Source: Roseateles aquatilis (lineage in GTDB: Bacteria > Pseudomonadota > Gammaproteobacteria > Burkholderiales > Burkholderiaceae_C). From it: 64,000 bases of DNA. Positions 1 through 7,788 of this stretch are shown here, piece after piece. The notes under the pieces were generated by a model. The model worked only from the letters and a program-made list of their open reading frames with translations, was not told the origin of the DNA and did no database searches. Every line of letters begins with the position of its first letter. Position 1 is the first letter of the stretch. The stretch spans positions 1 through 64,000 of the forward strand of contig NZ_NIOF01000001.1 of assembly GCF_002205645.1 (NCBI RefSeq), given 5' to 3'. The position numbers and the translations under genes were made by a program.

Positions 1-2
1 GT

Positions 3-119
<117 letters not shown>

Positions 120-179
120 GCGACGCGGCCCGCGACCGCCCCGCCTCCGGGCGATGCGCGGGGACGCCGATGCCATGAC

Positions 180-201
180 GGGCCCGCCTTTGCGCGGGCC
201 C
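180..201 (+). terminator. Hairpin after trxB
   Basis: GGGCCCGC and GCGGGCCC form a perfect 8-bp stem around a 6-base loop, followed by a weak T-rich stretch (TGCTGTTTG). This is consistent with a terminator between trxB and rpmB, although the T-run is poor. Confidence 0.55.
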
Positions 202-213
202 TGCTGTTTGTGC

Positions 214-219
214 TACAGT
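214..219 (+). promoter_or_regulatory. Candidate -10 of rpmB-rpmG and start of a ~150-base leader
   Basis: TACAGT lies just after the trxB hairpin. It would start an mRNA leader of about 145 bases before rpmB (220-372), which contains a CCGG...CCGG hairpin near 315-335. No convincing -35 was found. A long leader before ribosomal protein genes could be regulatory, but no known motif was recognised. Confidence 0.35.
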
Positions 220-372
220 CTCCGTTTTTCCGAACGACACCCTGTGAAGGGCTTCGGTCGGGGAAAGATGGGTTACCGCCACCCTATTGGCGAGGTGAGG
301 CCGCCTTCCGCGGACCGGCAATCAGGCCGGATCGATGGAAGGTCGCTGGATGACAAGTATCGGAGTGTCCTC

Positions 373-606
373 ATGGCACGCGTCTGCGAAGTCACGGGCA
401 AGAAGCCCATGGTCGGAAACAATGTTTCCCACGCCAACAACAAAACCAAGCGCCGGTTCCTGCCGAACCTGCAATACCGCCGTTTCTGGGTCGAGAGCGA
501 AAACCGCTGGGTCCGTCTGCGCATCAGCAACGCAGCCCTGCGCCTGATCGACAAGAACGGCATCGAGGCCGTGCTGGCCGACCTGCGTGCTCGCGGTCAA
601 GCCTAA
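373..606 (+). CDS. rpmB: 50S ribosomal protein L28
   Basis: This 77-residue protein starts [20 protein letters not shown] and carries the L28 family signature, including the [12 protein letters not shown] segment. L28 is a structural protein of the large ribosomal subunit. Its length is typical of Proteobacteria. The zinc-ribbon cysteines of some L28 forms are not present; only Cys5 is seen. The ATG was chosen because the protein aligns from residue 1 with the family; the Shine-Dalgarno sequence is weak. rpmG follows 22 bases later on the same strand, the standard rpmB-rpmG pair, and both are probably transcribed from the candidate promoter near 214. Confidence 0.97.
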   Translation: MARVCEVTGKKPMVGNNVSHANNKTKRRFLPNLQYRRFWVESENRWVRLRISNAALRLIDKNGIEAVLADLRARGQA

Positions 607-628
607 TCACTGAATCAGGAGCGACACC

Positions 629-799
629 ATGGCATCCAAAGGCGGACGCGAGAAGATCAAGCTGGAATCCACTGCCGGCACCGGTCATTTCTACACCACG
701 AACAAGAACAAGAAGACCACGCCCCAAAAGCTGGAATTCATGAAGTTCGACCCCAAGGCACGTAAGCACGTGCTGTACAAGGAAACCAAGCTGAAGTAA
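629..799 (+). CDS. rpmG: 50S ribosomal protein L33
   Basis: This 56-residue basic protein ([20 protein letters not shown]...) matches proteobacterial L33 over its whole length, including the [19 protein letters not shown] core and a C-terminal KETKLK. It lacks the four zinc-binding cysteines, so it is the zinc-free form. L33 sits near the E site of the 50S subunit. A clear AGGAG lies 8 bases before the ATG. It is the second gene of the rpmB-rpmG unit and is followed by a strong intrinsic terminator. Confidence 0.97.
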   Translation: MASKGGREKIKLESTAGTGHFYTTNKNKKTTPQKLEFMKFDPKARKHVLYKETKLK

Positions 800-840
800 T
801 TCAGCCGGTGCGCGGGGCCAAAGCCCTGCCCTCCTTGTCA

Positions 841-877
841 AAAGAAAACCCGCCTCTCGGCGGGTTTTCTTTTTTTC
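841..877 (+). terminator. Intrinsic terminator of rpmB-rpmG
   Basis: AAAACCCGCC, a short loop and GGCGGGTTTT, followed by a long run of T, form a classic bidirectional-looking intrinsic terminator. It also stands just beyond the stop of the converging DUF3016 gene. Ends are good to within about two bases. Confidence 0.9.
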
Positions 878-930
878 AGGTCGGCACCTTCTTCACATGA
901 CCCGTGCCGACCGATCGAATGCAGCCGCCA

Positions 931-1449
931 TCAAGGCTTGGCCGCGACACGATCCTTGCCCACCAAATCCTTCTCGACCCAGTCGTCCAGCAGCTTCTTC
1001 TCGTAGCGCATCGGCTCGGTATCGAAATAGCGATTGGCGGACATCTGGTAGTTCAGATCGCGCAGCACGGCCTTGCCGGACTTGAGCTCCTTGCCGTTCT
1101 CGCTCAACGTGTAGTTGAACTCGAGACGCGGGATCGTCGCCGAGCGCAGCACCCGCACGCGGTCCATGTTCCCGCCGCGCGGCTCGATCTCGCCGGCCAG
1201 GTCCACATCGGTGAACTCCACCTTCAGCTGCTTGCCAGGCAGTTGGCGCGCAGCCAAGGCCTCGATGTGATCGGCCAGCTGCTTCATCGCGGTGTCTCGA
1301 TCGCGGCTGTTTTCACCGATGTCGCTGAAGTTCTCCGGCTTGGTGAACTTGACCTCGGCCTGCGCGTGCGCGGCAGCCGCCAGCGCGCTCAGCGACAGCG
1401 CCACCAGCCCGGCGCCCATGCCGCGGATCAGCAATTTCGAGGCAGTCAT
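931..1449 (-). CDS. DUF3016-type secreted protein
   Basis: The 172-residue product has a Sec signal peptide (residues 1 to about 29, ending AAAAHAQA), so it is predicted to be periplasmic. The remainder has features of the DUF3016 family: the early KFTKPENFSDIGE segment, VEFTDVDLAGEIEPRG near the middle, and a C-terminal region with DTEPMRYEKKLLDDWV. The function of DUF3016 is unknown. The ATG at 1449 is preceded by AAGGAGA at good spacing, which rules out the longer in-frame extension upstream. It converges on rpmG and lies downstream of the desaturase gene, separated from it by a terminator. Confidence 0.8.
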   Translation of the reverse strand: MTASKLLIRGMGAGLVALSLSALAAAAHAQAEVKFTKPENFSDIGENSRDRDTAMKQLADHIEALAARQLPGKQLKVEFTDVDLAGEIEPRGGNMDRVRVLRSATIPRLEFNYTLSENGKELKSGKAVLRDLNYQMSANRYFDTEPMRYEKKLLDDWVEKDLVGKDRVAAKP

Positions 1450-1497
1450 GTCAGTCTCCTTGTGTGACGATTCCGACAAATTATGGGCGCTCCAATG

Positions 1498-1526
1498 AAA
1501 AAAGGCGCCCGATGTGGGCGCCCTTT
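1498..1526 (-). terminator. Terminator of the desaturase gene
   Basis: Read on the minus strand, GGGCGCC, a 5-6 base loop and GGCGCC(C) are followed by six T. It lies about 65 bases after the desaturase stop codon, in the right orientation to end that transcript. Confidence 0.75.
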
Positions 1527-1592
1527 GCATTCGTTCATCAGGTGCTCGGTGTCGGCCATCACTCTGGACGACCTCCAAGCCCCGGCAGCGGA

Positions 1593-2816
1593 TCAGGCAC
1601 GCACGGCGCGCAGGCCCATCGCGAACGACTTCAATTCGGCGATGCCGCTTTCCTCGGCCTTGCGGCACCAAGCTTGCAGATCGTGCACCAGCTGCTCAGC
1701 CGACACGTTCGTGCGCGTCCACAGCTGACGCAGCTCTTCGCGCATCGTCACCAGCTTGTCCAGCACCGGGCTCGCGGCACGGGCGCCTTCCAGTTGAGCC
1801 TGGAACGCCGCCGGGATCTTCTCGGCATCACGATGCAGCCAACGCTTGGCCATCTTGAACTGGTGGAACTTGACGCTGTGCTCCTCGCCAGCCGCCTTCA
1901 GATGAGCCAGCTCCGCCTTGCAGGCGCCACGCAGCCCACGGGCGTAACGCGCCATCACTTCATAGCGGTTGGCGATGATGGCCTCCAGCGTGTCCTTGTC
2001 GGCCACCGCCTTGATTTCGCCAGTGCGCATCTGCGGCGCGGTCTTGCGGACCTTGGCCCAGCCGATCATCTCCATCGCGCGGATGTAGCCCCAGCCGATG
2101 TCGAACTCGAAGGGCTTCACCGAGAACTTGGCCGACGTCGGGTAGGTGTGGTGGTTGTTGTGCAGCTCCTCGCCGCCGATGATCAGACCCCAGGGCGACA
2201 CGTTGGTCGACGCGTCCTGCGCCTCGAAGTTGCGGTAGCCCCAGTAATGGCCGACGCCGTTGATCACGCCCGCGGCCCAGATCGGGATCCAGGCCATCTG
2301 CACCGCCCAGACCGAGATACCGATGATGCCGAACAGCGACACGTTGATGATCATCATCAACACGATGCCCCACACCGAACGGCGGGAGTACACGTTGCGC
2401 TCCATCCAGTCGTCCGGCACGCCGTGGCTGAACTTCTTGATGGTTTCCTCGTTCTTCGCCTCGGTGCGATAGAGCTCGGCACCACGGGTCAGGACGGTCT
2501 TGATGCCACGGGTGATCGGGCTGTGGGGGTCTTCCTCGGTCTCGCACTTGGCGTGGTGCTTGCGGTGGATGGCGACCCACTCGCGCGTGACCATGCCGGT
2601 GGTCAGCCACAGCCAGAAGCGGAAGAAATGCGACGGGATCGGTCCCAGATCCACCGCGCGGTGCGCCTGGGCACGGTGCAGGAAGATTGTCACCGCGGCG
2701 ATCGTGATGTGCGTCACCACCAGCGTGTAAACCAGCACCTGCCACCAGCTCGCGCCGGTCAGGCCGTCGATCAGCCAGCTCAGGATGGCGTCGTGCACAG
2801 TCATCAAAACGTTCAT
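1593..2816 (-). CDS. Membrane fatty acid desaturase (three His boxes)
   Basis: The 407-residue protein is an acyl-lipid/acyl-CoA desaturase-type integral membrane enzyme. It would introduce a double bond into fatty acyl chains, using two iron ions held by histidine boxes. All three boxes are visible: HRAQAHR (47-53), HRKHH (84-88) and HNNHH (219-223). Hydrophobic segments fall at about 26-46, 62-75, 150-172 and 175-190. The C-terminal 150 residues are soluble and helical. Delta-9 specificity and membrane-fluidity control are the usual role, but substrate is inferred only. It is monocistronic, with candidate promoters upstream at 2866-2885 and a terminator downstream. Confidence 0.88.
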   Translation of the reverse strand: MNVLMTVHDAILSWLIDGLTGASWWQVLVYTLVVTHITIAAVTIFLHRAQAHRAVDLGPIPSHFFRFWLWLTTGMVTREWVAIHRKHHAKCETEEDPHSPITRGIKTVLTRGAELYRTEAKNEETIKKFSHGVPDDWMERNVYSRRSVWGIVLMMIINVSLFGIIGISVWAVQMAWIPIWAAGVINGVGHYWGYRNFEAQDASTNVSPWGLIIGGEELHNNHHTYPTSAKFSVKPFEFDIGWGYIRAMEMIGWAKVRKTAPQMRTGEIKAVADKDTLEAIIANRYEVMARYARGLRGACKAELAHLKAAGEEHSVKFHQFKMAKRWLHRDAEKIPAAFQAQLEGARAASPVLDKLVTMREELRQLWTRTNVSAEQLVHDLQAWCRKAEESGIAELKSFAMGLRAVRA

Positions 2817-2865
2817 TAGGTCCTAACCCTGCTCGCGAGGAGCCAGTTGTCCACAGGAAGGCTCG

Positions 2866-2885
2866 ATTGTAGGCGAGGCACTCTA
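2866..2885 (-). promoter_or_regulatory. Two candidate -10 hexamers before the desaturase
   Basis: On the minus strand TAGAGT (2880-2885) and TACAAT (2866-2871) lie 44-64 bases before the ATG. Neither has an obvious -35 at 16-18 bases. TAGAGT followed by GCC recurs before other genes here (28049, 31061, 62966). Confidence 0.35.
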
Positions 2886-3093
2886 GATTTCGCCCACGAT
2901 CAAGGTCGCAAAGATGACGGTCTTTTGACGGTTCCGGACCGGAACCCCCTGACGGCGTGATTGATTGGGCGCCTGATTTCCCCTCGATTCCATGGGGCTT
3001 TCGCCCGAACAAGCCCGGGACGGACGCTCCACCCGGGCAATAGTTCGTTAGCAGAATCCCCTTCTCCGGAGAATCCCGCAGCACCGCAAGAGC

Positions 3094-4362
3094 TTATTTC
3101 TTGCGTTCCCAGACCGCGGCGAAGAAGCCATCGCTCTGATGCCGGTGCGGCCACAGGCGCAGATAGCCGTTCTCGGTCAGTTGACCGGCCTGTGCCGGAT
3201 CGACCTGCGCATGCGCCAGAACGTCCTGGGCCGGCAGTAGCGTGAAGTCCGGATGCGCCTCGGCAAAGGCCTGGGCCACTGCCTCGTTCTCCTCGTCCAA
3301 CAGGCTGCAGGTCGCGTAGACCAGGCGACCGCCCGGCTTCAGCATCCGCGAGGCGCTGTTCAGGATCGCGAGCTGCTTGTCATGCAGTTCCGTCACGCCG
3401 GCGGCGGACTGGCGCCACTTCAGGTCGGGATTGCGGCGCAACGTGCCCAGGCCGGAACACGGCGCGTCCACCAGCACCCGATCGATCTTGCCCACCAGGC
3501 GCTTGACGCGGTCGTCGCGCTCATTGGAGATCTGGACCGGGTAGACGTTGGACAGCCCACTGCGCGCCAGGCGCGGCTTGAGCTTGTCCAGCCGGTACCC
3601 GGACACGTCGAACGCATACAGCCGGCCGGTGTTGCGCATCGCCGCGCCCAGCGCCAGCGTCTTGCCGCCCGCGCCGGCGCAGAAGTCCACCACCATCTCG
3701 CCGCGCTTGGCCTCGGTGAGCAGCGACAGCAGCTGACTGCCCTCGTCCTGCACTTCCACCTGACCGCTGGTGAAGACGTCCAGCTTCTGCAGCGCCGGCT
3801 TGCCTTCCAGACGCAGGCCCCACGGCGAATACGGCGTCGGTGTCGATTTGAAGCCCTTGGCCTCCAGCGCCGCCTGCACGTCCTCGCGCTTGGCCTTCAG
3901 CGTGTTGACTCGCAGATCCAGCGGCGCGGCCTCGTTGACGGCATCGGCCAATTGCCAGAACTGCTCGTCGCCCAGGCGCTGCTGCAGCGGCTCGACCAGC
4001 CATTCGGGCAGGTTGTGACGCAGCTTGGCGGGCAGCTTGGCACGGTCGATGGACTCGACCTGCTTGAGCCAGTGCAGCTCCTGATCGTTCAGCGCACCGC
4101 GCAGGAAGGAATCGCTGCCGGCCCAGGCCAGGATCGCCAGCCGCCGGGACATCGGCCCACGGCCGGACTGGGCCAGATGCTGCAGCAGCGCGCGCTTGCG
4201 CAGCACCGTGTAGGCGGTTTCGGCCAGGGCATGGCGCTCGCGCTGGCCCAGGGTCTTGCGGTTGCGGAAGAATTCGGAAACCAGGGAGTCGGCTGGCTTG
4301 TCGAACAGCAGCAGGCTGTCCACCAGTTCGGCGCAGAGTTCGAGAAGGGCATTAGGATGCAT
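3094..4362 (-). CDS. RsmB/NOP-family RNA (cytosine-C5) methyltransferase
   Basis: This 422-residue protein has a helical NusB-like N-terminal part (about 20-140) and a SAM-dependent RNA m5C methyltransferase domain. Visible motifs are the SAM loop VDFCAGAGGKT (225-235), the PCSG motif at 301-304 and the catalytic ATCS at 350-353 with Cys352. This layout is that of RsmB, which methylates C967 of 16S rRNA. Because Burkholderiales often carry more than one family member, the exact target is uncertain and no symbol is given. The start at 4362 follows a -10-like GATAAT by only 6 bases with no Shine-Dalgarno sequence, suggesting a leaderless message. Confidence 0.88.
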   Translation of the reverse strand: MHPNALLELCAELVDSLLLFDKPADSLVSEFFRNRKTLGQRERHALAETAYTVLRKRALLQHLAQSGRGPMSRRLAILAWAGSDSFLRGALNDQELHWLKQVESIDRAKLPAKLRHNLPEWLVEPLQQRLGDEQFWQLADAVNEAAPLDLRVNTLKAKREDVQAALEAKGFKSTPTPYSPWGLRLEGKPALQKLDVFTSGQVEVQDEGSQLLSLLTEAKRGEMVVDFCAGAGGKTLALGAAMRNTGRLYAFDVSGYRLDKLKPRLARSGLSNVYPVQISNERDDRVKRLVGKIDRVLVDAPCSGLGTLRRNPDLKWRQSAAGVTELHDKQLAILNSASRMLKPGGRLVYATCSLLDEENEAVAQAFAEAHPDFTLLPAQDVLAHAQVDPAQAGQLTENGYLRLWPHRHQSDGFFAAVWERKK

Positions 4363-4368
4363 CCCCGG

Positions 4369-4374
4369 ATTATC
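4369..4374 (-). promoter_or_regulatory. -10-like GATAAT immediately before the RsmB-like gene
   Basis: GATAAT ends 6 bases before the ATG at 4362, so transcription would start at or next to the start codon. No -35 is obvious in the GC-rich flank. Confidence 0.4.
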
Positions 4375-4428
4375 CCCGGGTCCGCGCGGTTCCCCCGCCC
4401 CCTCGCTTTCTCCGCCTCCGCACCGACC

Positions 4429-4737
4429 ATGAGCGCTGTCACGCCCGCCGACGATTCGAAGCCCGCCGAGACCGTCGCGACGGACCCTACGGCGCATGGC
4501 GCCGGCGATCCGCTCGCCCCGCTGCCCGAGGCGCCACCGGGACGCTACCGCCACTACAAGGGCGGCGAGTACGAAGTGCGCGGCGTCGTCCGCCACAGCG
4601 AGACGCTGGCGCCGCTGGTGCTGTACGCGCCGCTCTACAACGACAGCGGACTGTGGGTCCGCCCCTACGACATGTTCTTCGGCAACGTCGAGATCGACGG
4701 CCGCGTCCAGCCCCGCTTCGCGCGGCTGCCGGACTGA
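4429..4737 (+). CDS. DUF1653 domain protein
   Basis: The 102-residue protein has a disordered acidic/proline-rich N-terminus (1 to about 36). It is followed by a compact domain starting PGRYRHYKGGEYEVRGVVRHSET and ending with the FFGNVEIDG block, which is characteristic of DUF1653. That domain is a small SH3-like fold of unknown function. It is divergent from the RsmB-like gene, and 10 bases separate its stop from the DUF1345 membrane protein, so the two are probably co-transcribed. The ATG at 4429 gives a slightly longer N-terminus than the core domain needs; no clear Shine-Dalgarno sequence resolves the start. Confidence 0.8.
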   Translation: MSAVTPADDSKPAETVATDPTAHGAGDPLAPLPEAPPGRYRHYKGGEYEVRGVVRHSETLAPLVLYAPLYNDSGLWVRPYDMFFGNVEIDGRVQPRFARLPD

Positions 4738-4747
4738 GCCGCCCGCC

Positions 4748-5398
4748 ATGCCGCTGCTGCACCAGATCCAGCGCCGCCCTCGCCTGCTGATCGGCGCCGC
4801 GATCGGCGCGCTGCTGGCGACCTGCTGGCCGGTCGAGATCCCCTGGCACACCCGCGCGCTGCTGGGCTGGAGCTCCGGCGTGTGGAGCTACCTGCTGATG
4901 CTGGGCTGGATGATGTACCGCACCAGCGCCGAGGATGTCGAGGAGCAGGCGCGCGCGCTCGCCGACGGCGTCATCACCGTGCTGGTGCTGGCGACGATCG
5001 GCGCGGCGGCCAGCATGGCGGCGATCGCGCTGGAGCTGGCGCAGGTCAAGACGGCCGGCCTGGTCGCGGCCTGGCCGCACCTGCTGGTGGCGTCGGCGAC
5101 GCTGACGGGATCCTGGCTCCTGCTGCCGGTGGAGTTCGCCCTGGCCTACGCGGCACTGTTCCACAGCGGACCGCAGGCGCCCCATGGGCTGGAATTCCCC
5201 GGCGACGAGGAAGCCCCCGACTACACCGACTTCGTCTACTTCGCCGTCACGGTCGGGGCGACGTCCCAGACCTCCGACGTGCAGGTCAGTTCGCGCCCGA
5301 TCCGCCGCCTGGTGCTGGTCCAGGCGGTGCAGGCCTTCGTGTTCAACACCGTCGTGCTGGCGCTGACGATCAACTTCCTGGCCGGGATGCTGGGCTGA
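4748..5398 (+). CDS. DUF1345 family membrane protein
   Basis: The 216-residue integral membrane protein has about five hydrophobic segments (roughly 12-30, 40-58, 72-96, 105-130 and 190-214). The DUF1345 signature YTDFVYFAVTVGATSQTSDV occurs before the last one. The function of the family is unknown; the conserved polar segment between membrane spans recalls ion-channel-type proteins, but that is speculation. It follows the DUF1653 gene by 10 bases and converges on purN. Confidence 0.82.
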   Translation: MPLLHQIQRRPRLLIGAAIGALLATCWPVEIPWHTRALLGWSSGVWSYLLMLGWMMYRTSAEDVEEQARALADGVITVLVLATIGAAASMAAIALELAQVKTAGLVAAWPHLLVASATLTGSWLLLPVEFALAYAALFHSGPQAPHGLEFPGDEEAPDYTDFVYFAVTVGATSQTSDVQVSSRPIRRLVLVQAVQAFVFNTVVLALTINFLAGMLG

Positions 5399-5443
5399 GC
5401 CTCCGACCCCGCTGGATCGGCGAGCCCCTCTGGATCGGCTGGA

Positions 5444-6082
5444 TCAGCTGAACATCTGCGGCTCGCCGCCGCGATGGCGCACGCGGGCGCCGTCGACCGC
5501 CAGCTTGTCCTCCACGAACCATCGCACCACGCTGGGATACATGCGGTGCTCCAGCGCCAGGATGCGCGTCGCGAGCGCTGATTCGTCGTCCCCATCCAGC
5601 ACCGGCACCACGGCCTGCGCCACGATCGGACCGTGGTCCAGCTCGGCGGTCACGAAATGGACGGTGGCGCCGGCGACGCGGCAGCCGGCCTCGATCGCGC
5701 GCCGATGCGTGTGCAGGCCCGTGAAGGCCGGCAGCAGCGACGGGTGCACGTTGAGCATGCGGCCCGCGTAATGCGCGGTGAAGCCCGGCGTCAGGATGCG
5801 CATGAATCCGGCCAGCACGACCAGGTCGGGGTCGAAGCCGTCGATCACGCGCTGCAGCTCCGCGTCGAACGCGACACGCGCCGAATCACCCTTGCCGAAG
5901 GCCTGATGGTCGACGACGGCGGTCGCGATGCCGTGCGAGCGGGCGAATGCCAGACCGGCCGCGTCGGGCCGGTTGCTGATCACCGCGGCGATGCGCGCCG
6001 GCCAGCCGCCGGCGCCGCAGGCCTTGACGATGGCTTCCATGTTGGAGCCTCGCCCGGAGATCAGGATCACGATGTTCTTCAT
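5444..6082 (-). CDS. purN: Phosphoribosylglycinamide formyltransferase (GART)
   Basis: The 212-residue cytoplasmic enzyme transfers a formyl group from 10-formyl-tetrahydrofolate to GAR in the third step of purine synthesis. The N-terminal ISGRGSNM loop (8-15) binds the substrate phosphate. The catalytic residues are recognisable as Asn111 and His113 in NVHPSLLPAFTG and Asp149 in the ELDHGPI block. Length matches E. coli PurN. It stands alone, divergent from trpS across 139 bases. A TATACT hexamer with TTGGGC 17 bases upstream ends 8 bases before the ATG, and there is no Shine-Dalgarno sequence, so the mRNA is probably leaderless or nearly so. Confidence 0.95.
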   Translation of the reverse strand: MKNIVILISGRGSNMEAIVKACGAGGWPARIAAVISNRPDAAGLAFARSHGIATAVVDHQAFGKGDSARVAFDAELQRVIDGFDPDLVVLAGFMRILTPGFTAHYAGRMLNVHPSLLPAFTGLHTHRRAIEAGCRVAGATVHFVTAELDHGPIVAQAVVPVLDGDDESALATRILALEHRMYPSVVRWFVEDKLAVDGARVRHRGGEPQMFS

Positions 6083-6090
6083 GGGGCGGC

Positions 6091-6119
6091 AGTATAGCCA
6101 AGGCACCGGCCGGGCCCAA
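6091..6119 (-). promoter_or_regulatory. purN promoter giving a leaderless mRNA
   Basis: On the minus strand TTGGGC (6114-6119), a 17-base spacer and TATACT (6091-6096) form a good sigma-70 promoter. The ATG of purN comes 8 bases after the -10, preceded by GCCGCCCC. Confidence 0.6.
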
Positions 6120-6148
6120 CGGCACGGGACGCGCGGCGCGGCGATCCC

Positions 6149-6154
6149 TACAAT
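6149..6154 (+). promoter_or_regulatory. Candidate -10 of the trpS operon
   Basis: TACAAT followed by CGCCC, 67 bases before the trpS ATG. No strong -35 is seen. It is back to back with the purN promoter. Confidence 0.4.
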
Positions 6155-6221
6155 CGCCCTCCCGCCGCCCAGCCACCACCCGGCCGCCTCGCCGCCGCGG
6201 AATACCCCGGACCTCGCGCCC

Positions 6222-7226
6222 ATGACCGATCTCGCCCCTTCCGCCCCTCGCCAGCGCGTGCTGTCGGGCATGCGCCCCACCGGCGCATTGCACCTCGGCC
6301 ATTACCACGGCGCGCTGAAGAACTGGGTGCGGCTGCAATCGGCGTACGACTGCTTCTTCTTCGTCGCCGACTGGCACGCGCTGACGACGCATTACCAGCA
6401 CCGCGAGGGCCTGGAGCAAAGCGTCTACGACATGGTCGTGGACTGGCTGGCCGCGGGCATCGATCCGGCGCAGGCGACGCTGTTCATCCAGAGCCGCATG
6501 CCGGAACACGCCGAGCTGTTCACCCTGCTGGCGATGAGCACGCCGTCGAGCTGGCTGGAGCGCATGCCCAGCTACAAGGACATGGTGGCGGAGAACCGCG
6601 AGCTCGCGACCTACGGCTTCCTCGGCTACCCGCTGCTGCAGGCGGCGGACATCCTGATCTACAAGGCCGCCTTCGTGCCGGTGGGCGAGGACCAGGCGCC
6701 GCACGTCGAGGTCACGCGCGAGGTGGCGCGCCGTTTCAATCACCTGTACGCGCCGTTGCTGCCCGAGCCGCAGGCGCTGCTGACCGAGACCTCGCGGCTG
6801 CCCGGCCTGGACGGCCGCAAGATGAGCAAGACCTACGGCAACGCGATCGCGATGCGCGACGCGCCGGAGGTGGTCGCCGAGAAGGTCCGCCGCATGCAGA
6901 CCGACCCTCAGCGCGTGCGTCGCGGCGATCCGGGCGAGCCCGAGCGTTGCCCGGTGTGGGCGCTGCACAAGGTCTATGCCGACAGCGACACCCGCGCCTG
7001 GGTCGAGTCCGGCTGCCGCAGCGCCGGCATCGGCTGCCTGGACTGCAAGCAGCCGCTGATCGATGCGATCCACGACGAGCAGGCGCCATGGCGCGCCCGT
7101 GCCGACGAGTTGCTGGCCGATCCGAAGAAGGTCCACTGGATCGTCGAGGTCGGCACGGAGCGTGCCCGTGCCGTGGCACGCAAGACGCTGCGCGAGGTGC
7201 GTGGCGCGATGGGACTGGACTACTGA
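6222..7226 (+). CDS. trpS: Tryptophanyl-tRNA synthetase
   Basis: The 334-residue class I aminoacyl-tRNA synthetase charges tRNA-Trp. The HIGH-type motif appears as GALHLGHYHG (21-30) and the KMSKS-type motif as GRKMSKTYG near residue 203. The tryptophan-binding region and the AMSTPSSWLERMPSYKD block agree with the TrpS family, and the length equals that of E. coli TrpS. The C-terminal part carries CRSAGIGCLDCK, the three-cysteine insertion seen in a subset of TrpS proteins. It is the first gene of a probable three-gene unit: the DUF3717/DUF1289 gene begins 4 bases after its stop. Confidence 0.95.
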   Translation: MTDLAPSAPRQRVLSGMRPTGALHLGHYHGALKNWVRLQSAYDCFFFVADWHALTTHYQHREGLEQSVYDMVVDWLAAGIDPAQATLFIQSRMPEHAELFTLLAMSTPSSWLERMPSYKDMVAENRELATYGFLGYPLLQAADILIYKAAFVPVGEDQAPHVEVTREVARRFNHLYAPLLPEPQALLTETSRLPGLDGRKMSKTYGNAIAMRDAPEVVAEKVRRMQTDPQRVRRGDPGEPERCPVWALHKVYADSDTRAWVESGCRSAGIGCLDCKQPLIDAIHDEQAPWRARADELLADPKKVHWIVEVGTERARAVARKTLREVRGAMGLDY

Positions 7227-7230
7227 CCGC

Positions 7231-7788
7231 ATGGCCGGACTGCACATCACCGACATCGAATCCGCCATCAACTGGTGGCGCCGGCACGCGCCCGGCGACG
7301 GCGTCGAACTCACGCCGCCGTTGCATGCGCTGGCGGAGGTCTACGCGTTGATGGTCCACCACCACGAGACCACCTGCGACGAGGACACCATGCCGCACGC
7401 GGCGCGCGACGCCTGGCTGGCCTGGTACGACACGACGCCCGACGCGCCCTGCATCGCGATCTGCTCGACCAGCCAGGGCGACGAGCTCTGCAAGGGCTGC
7501 GGCCGCAGTTTCGACGAGGTGCAGAACTGGCCGGTCTTCACGCCCGGCGAGAAACGCGAGACGTGGCGCCGCATCACGCTCGAGGGCACCGCGTGGCGCT
7601 TCAACCGCTATGCGGAACGGGCGATCGAGAACCGCGGCACGACGTCCGGCGCGTCCGGCGCGACGTCCGGCGCGGCGTCGGGGATGACGTCCGGCGCGGC
7701 AACAACGGCGCCGTCAGCGGCGACGCCCAGTGATGGCGTGCCCTCCGGAGCGCCCGCGCCCGCCGGCCCGGGCAAGGACCCGGCTTGA
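7231..7788 (+). CDS. DUF3717-DUF1289 fusion protein with TSGA-repeat tail
   Basis: The 185-residue protein combines a DUF3717-like N-terminus (HITDIESAINWWR..., about 4-67) with a DUF1289-like cysteine segment (PCIAICSTSQ...LCKGCGR, about 73-92), whose four cysteines suggest zinc or Fe-S binding. The last 55 residues are low-complexity, with repeated TSGA/SGA units and an Ala/Pro-rich end, and look disordered. Function is unknown for both domains. It lies 4 bases after trpS, and its TGA overlaps the TTG start of the MATE gene, so the three are translationally and transcriptionally linked. Confidence 0.78.
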   Translation: MAGLHITDIESAINWWRRHAPGDGVELTPPLHALAEVYALMVHHHETTCDEDTMPHAARDAWLAWYDTTPDAPCIAICSTSQGDELCKGCGRSFDEVQNWPVFTPGEKRETWRRITLEGTAWRFNRYAERAIENRGTTSGASGATSGAASGMTSGAATTAPSAATPSDGVPSGAPAPAGPGKDPA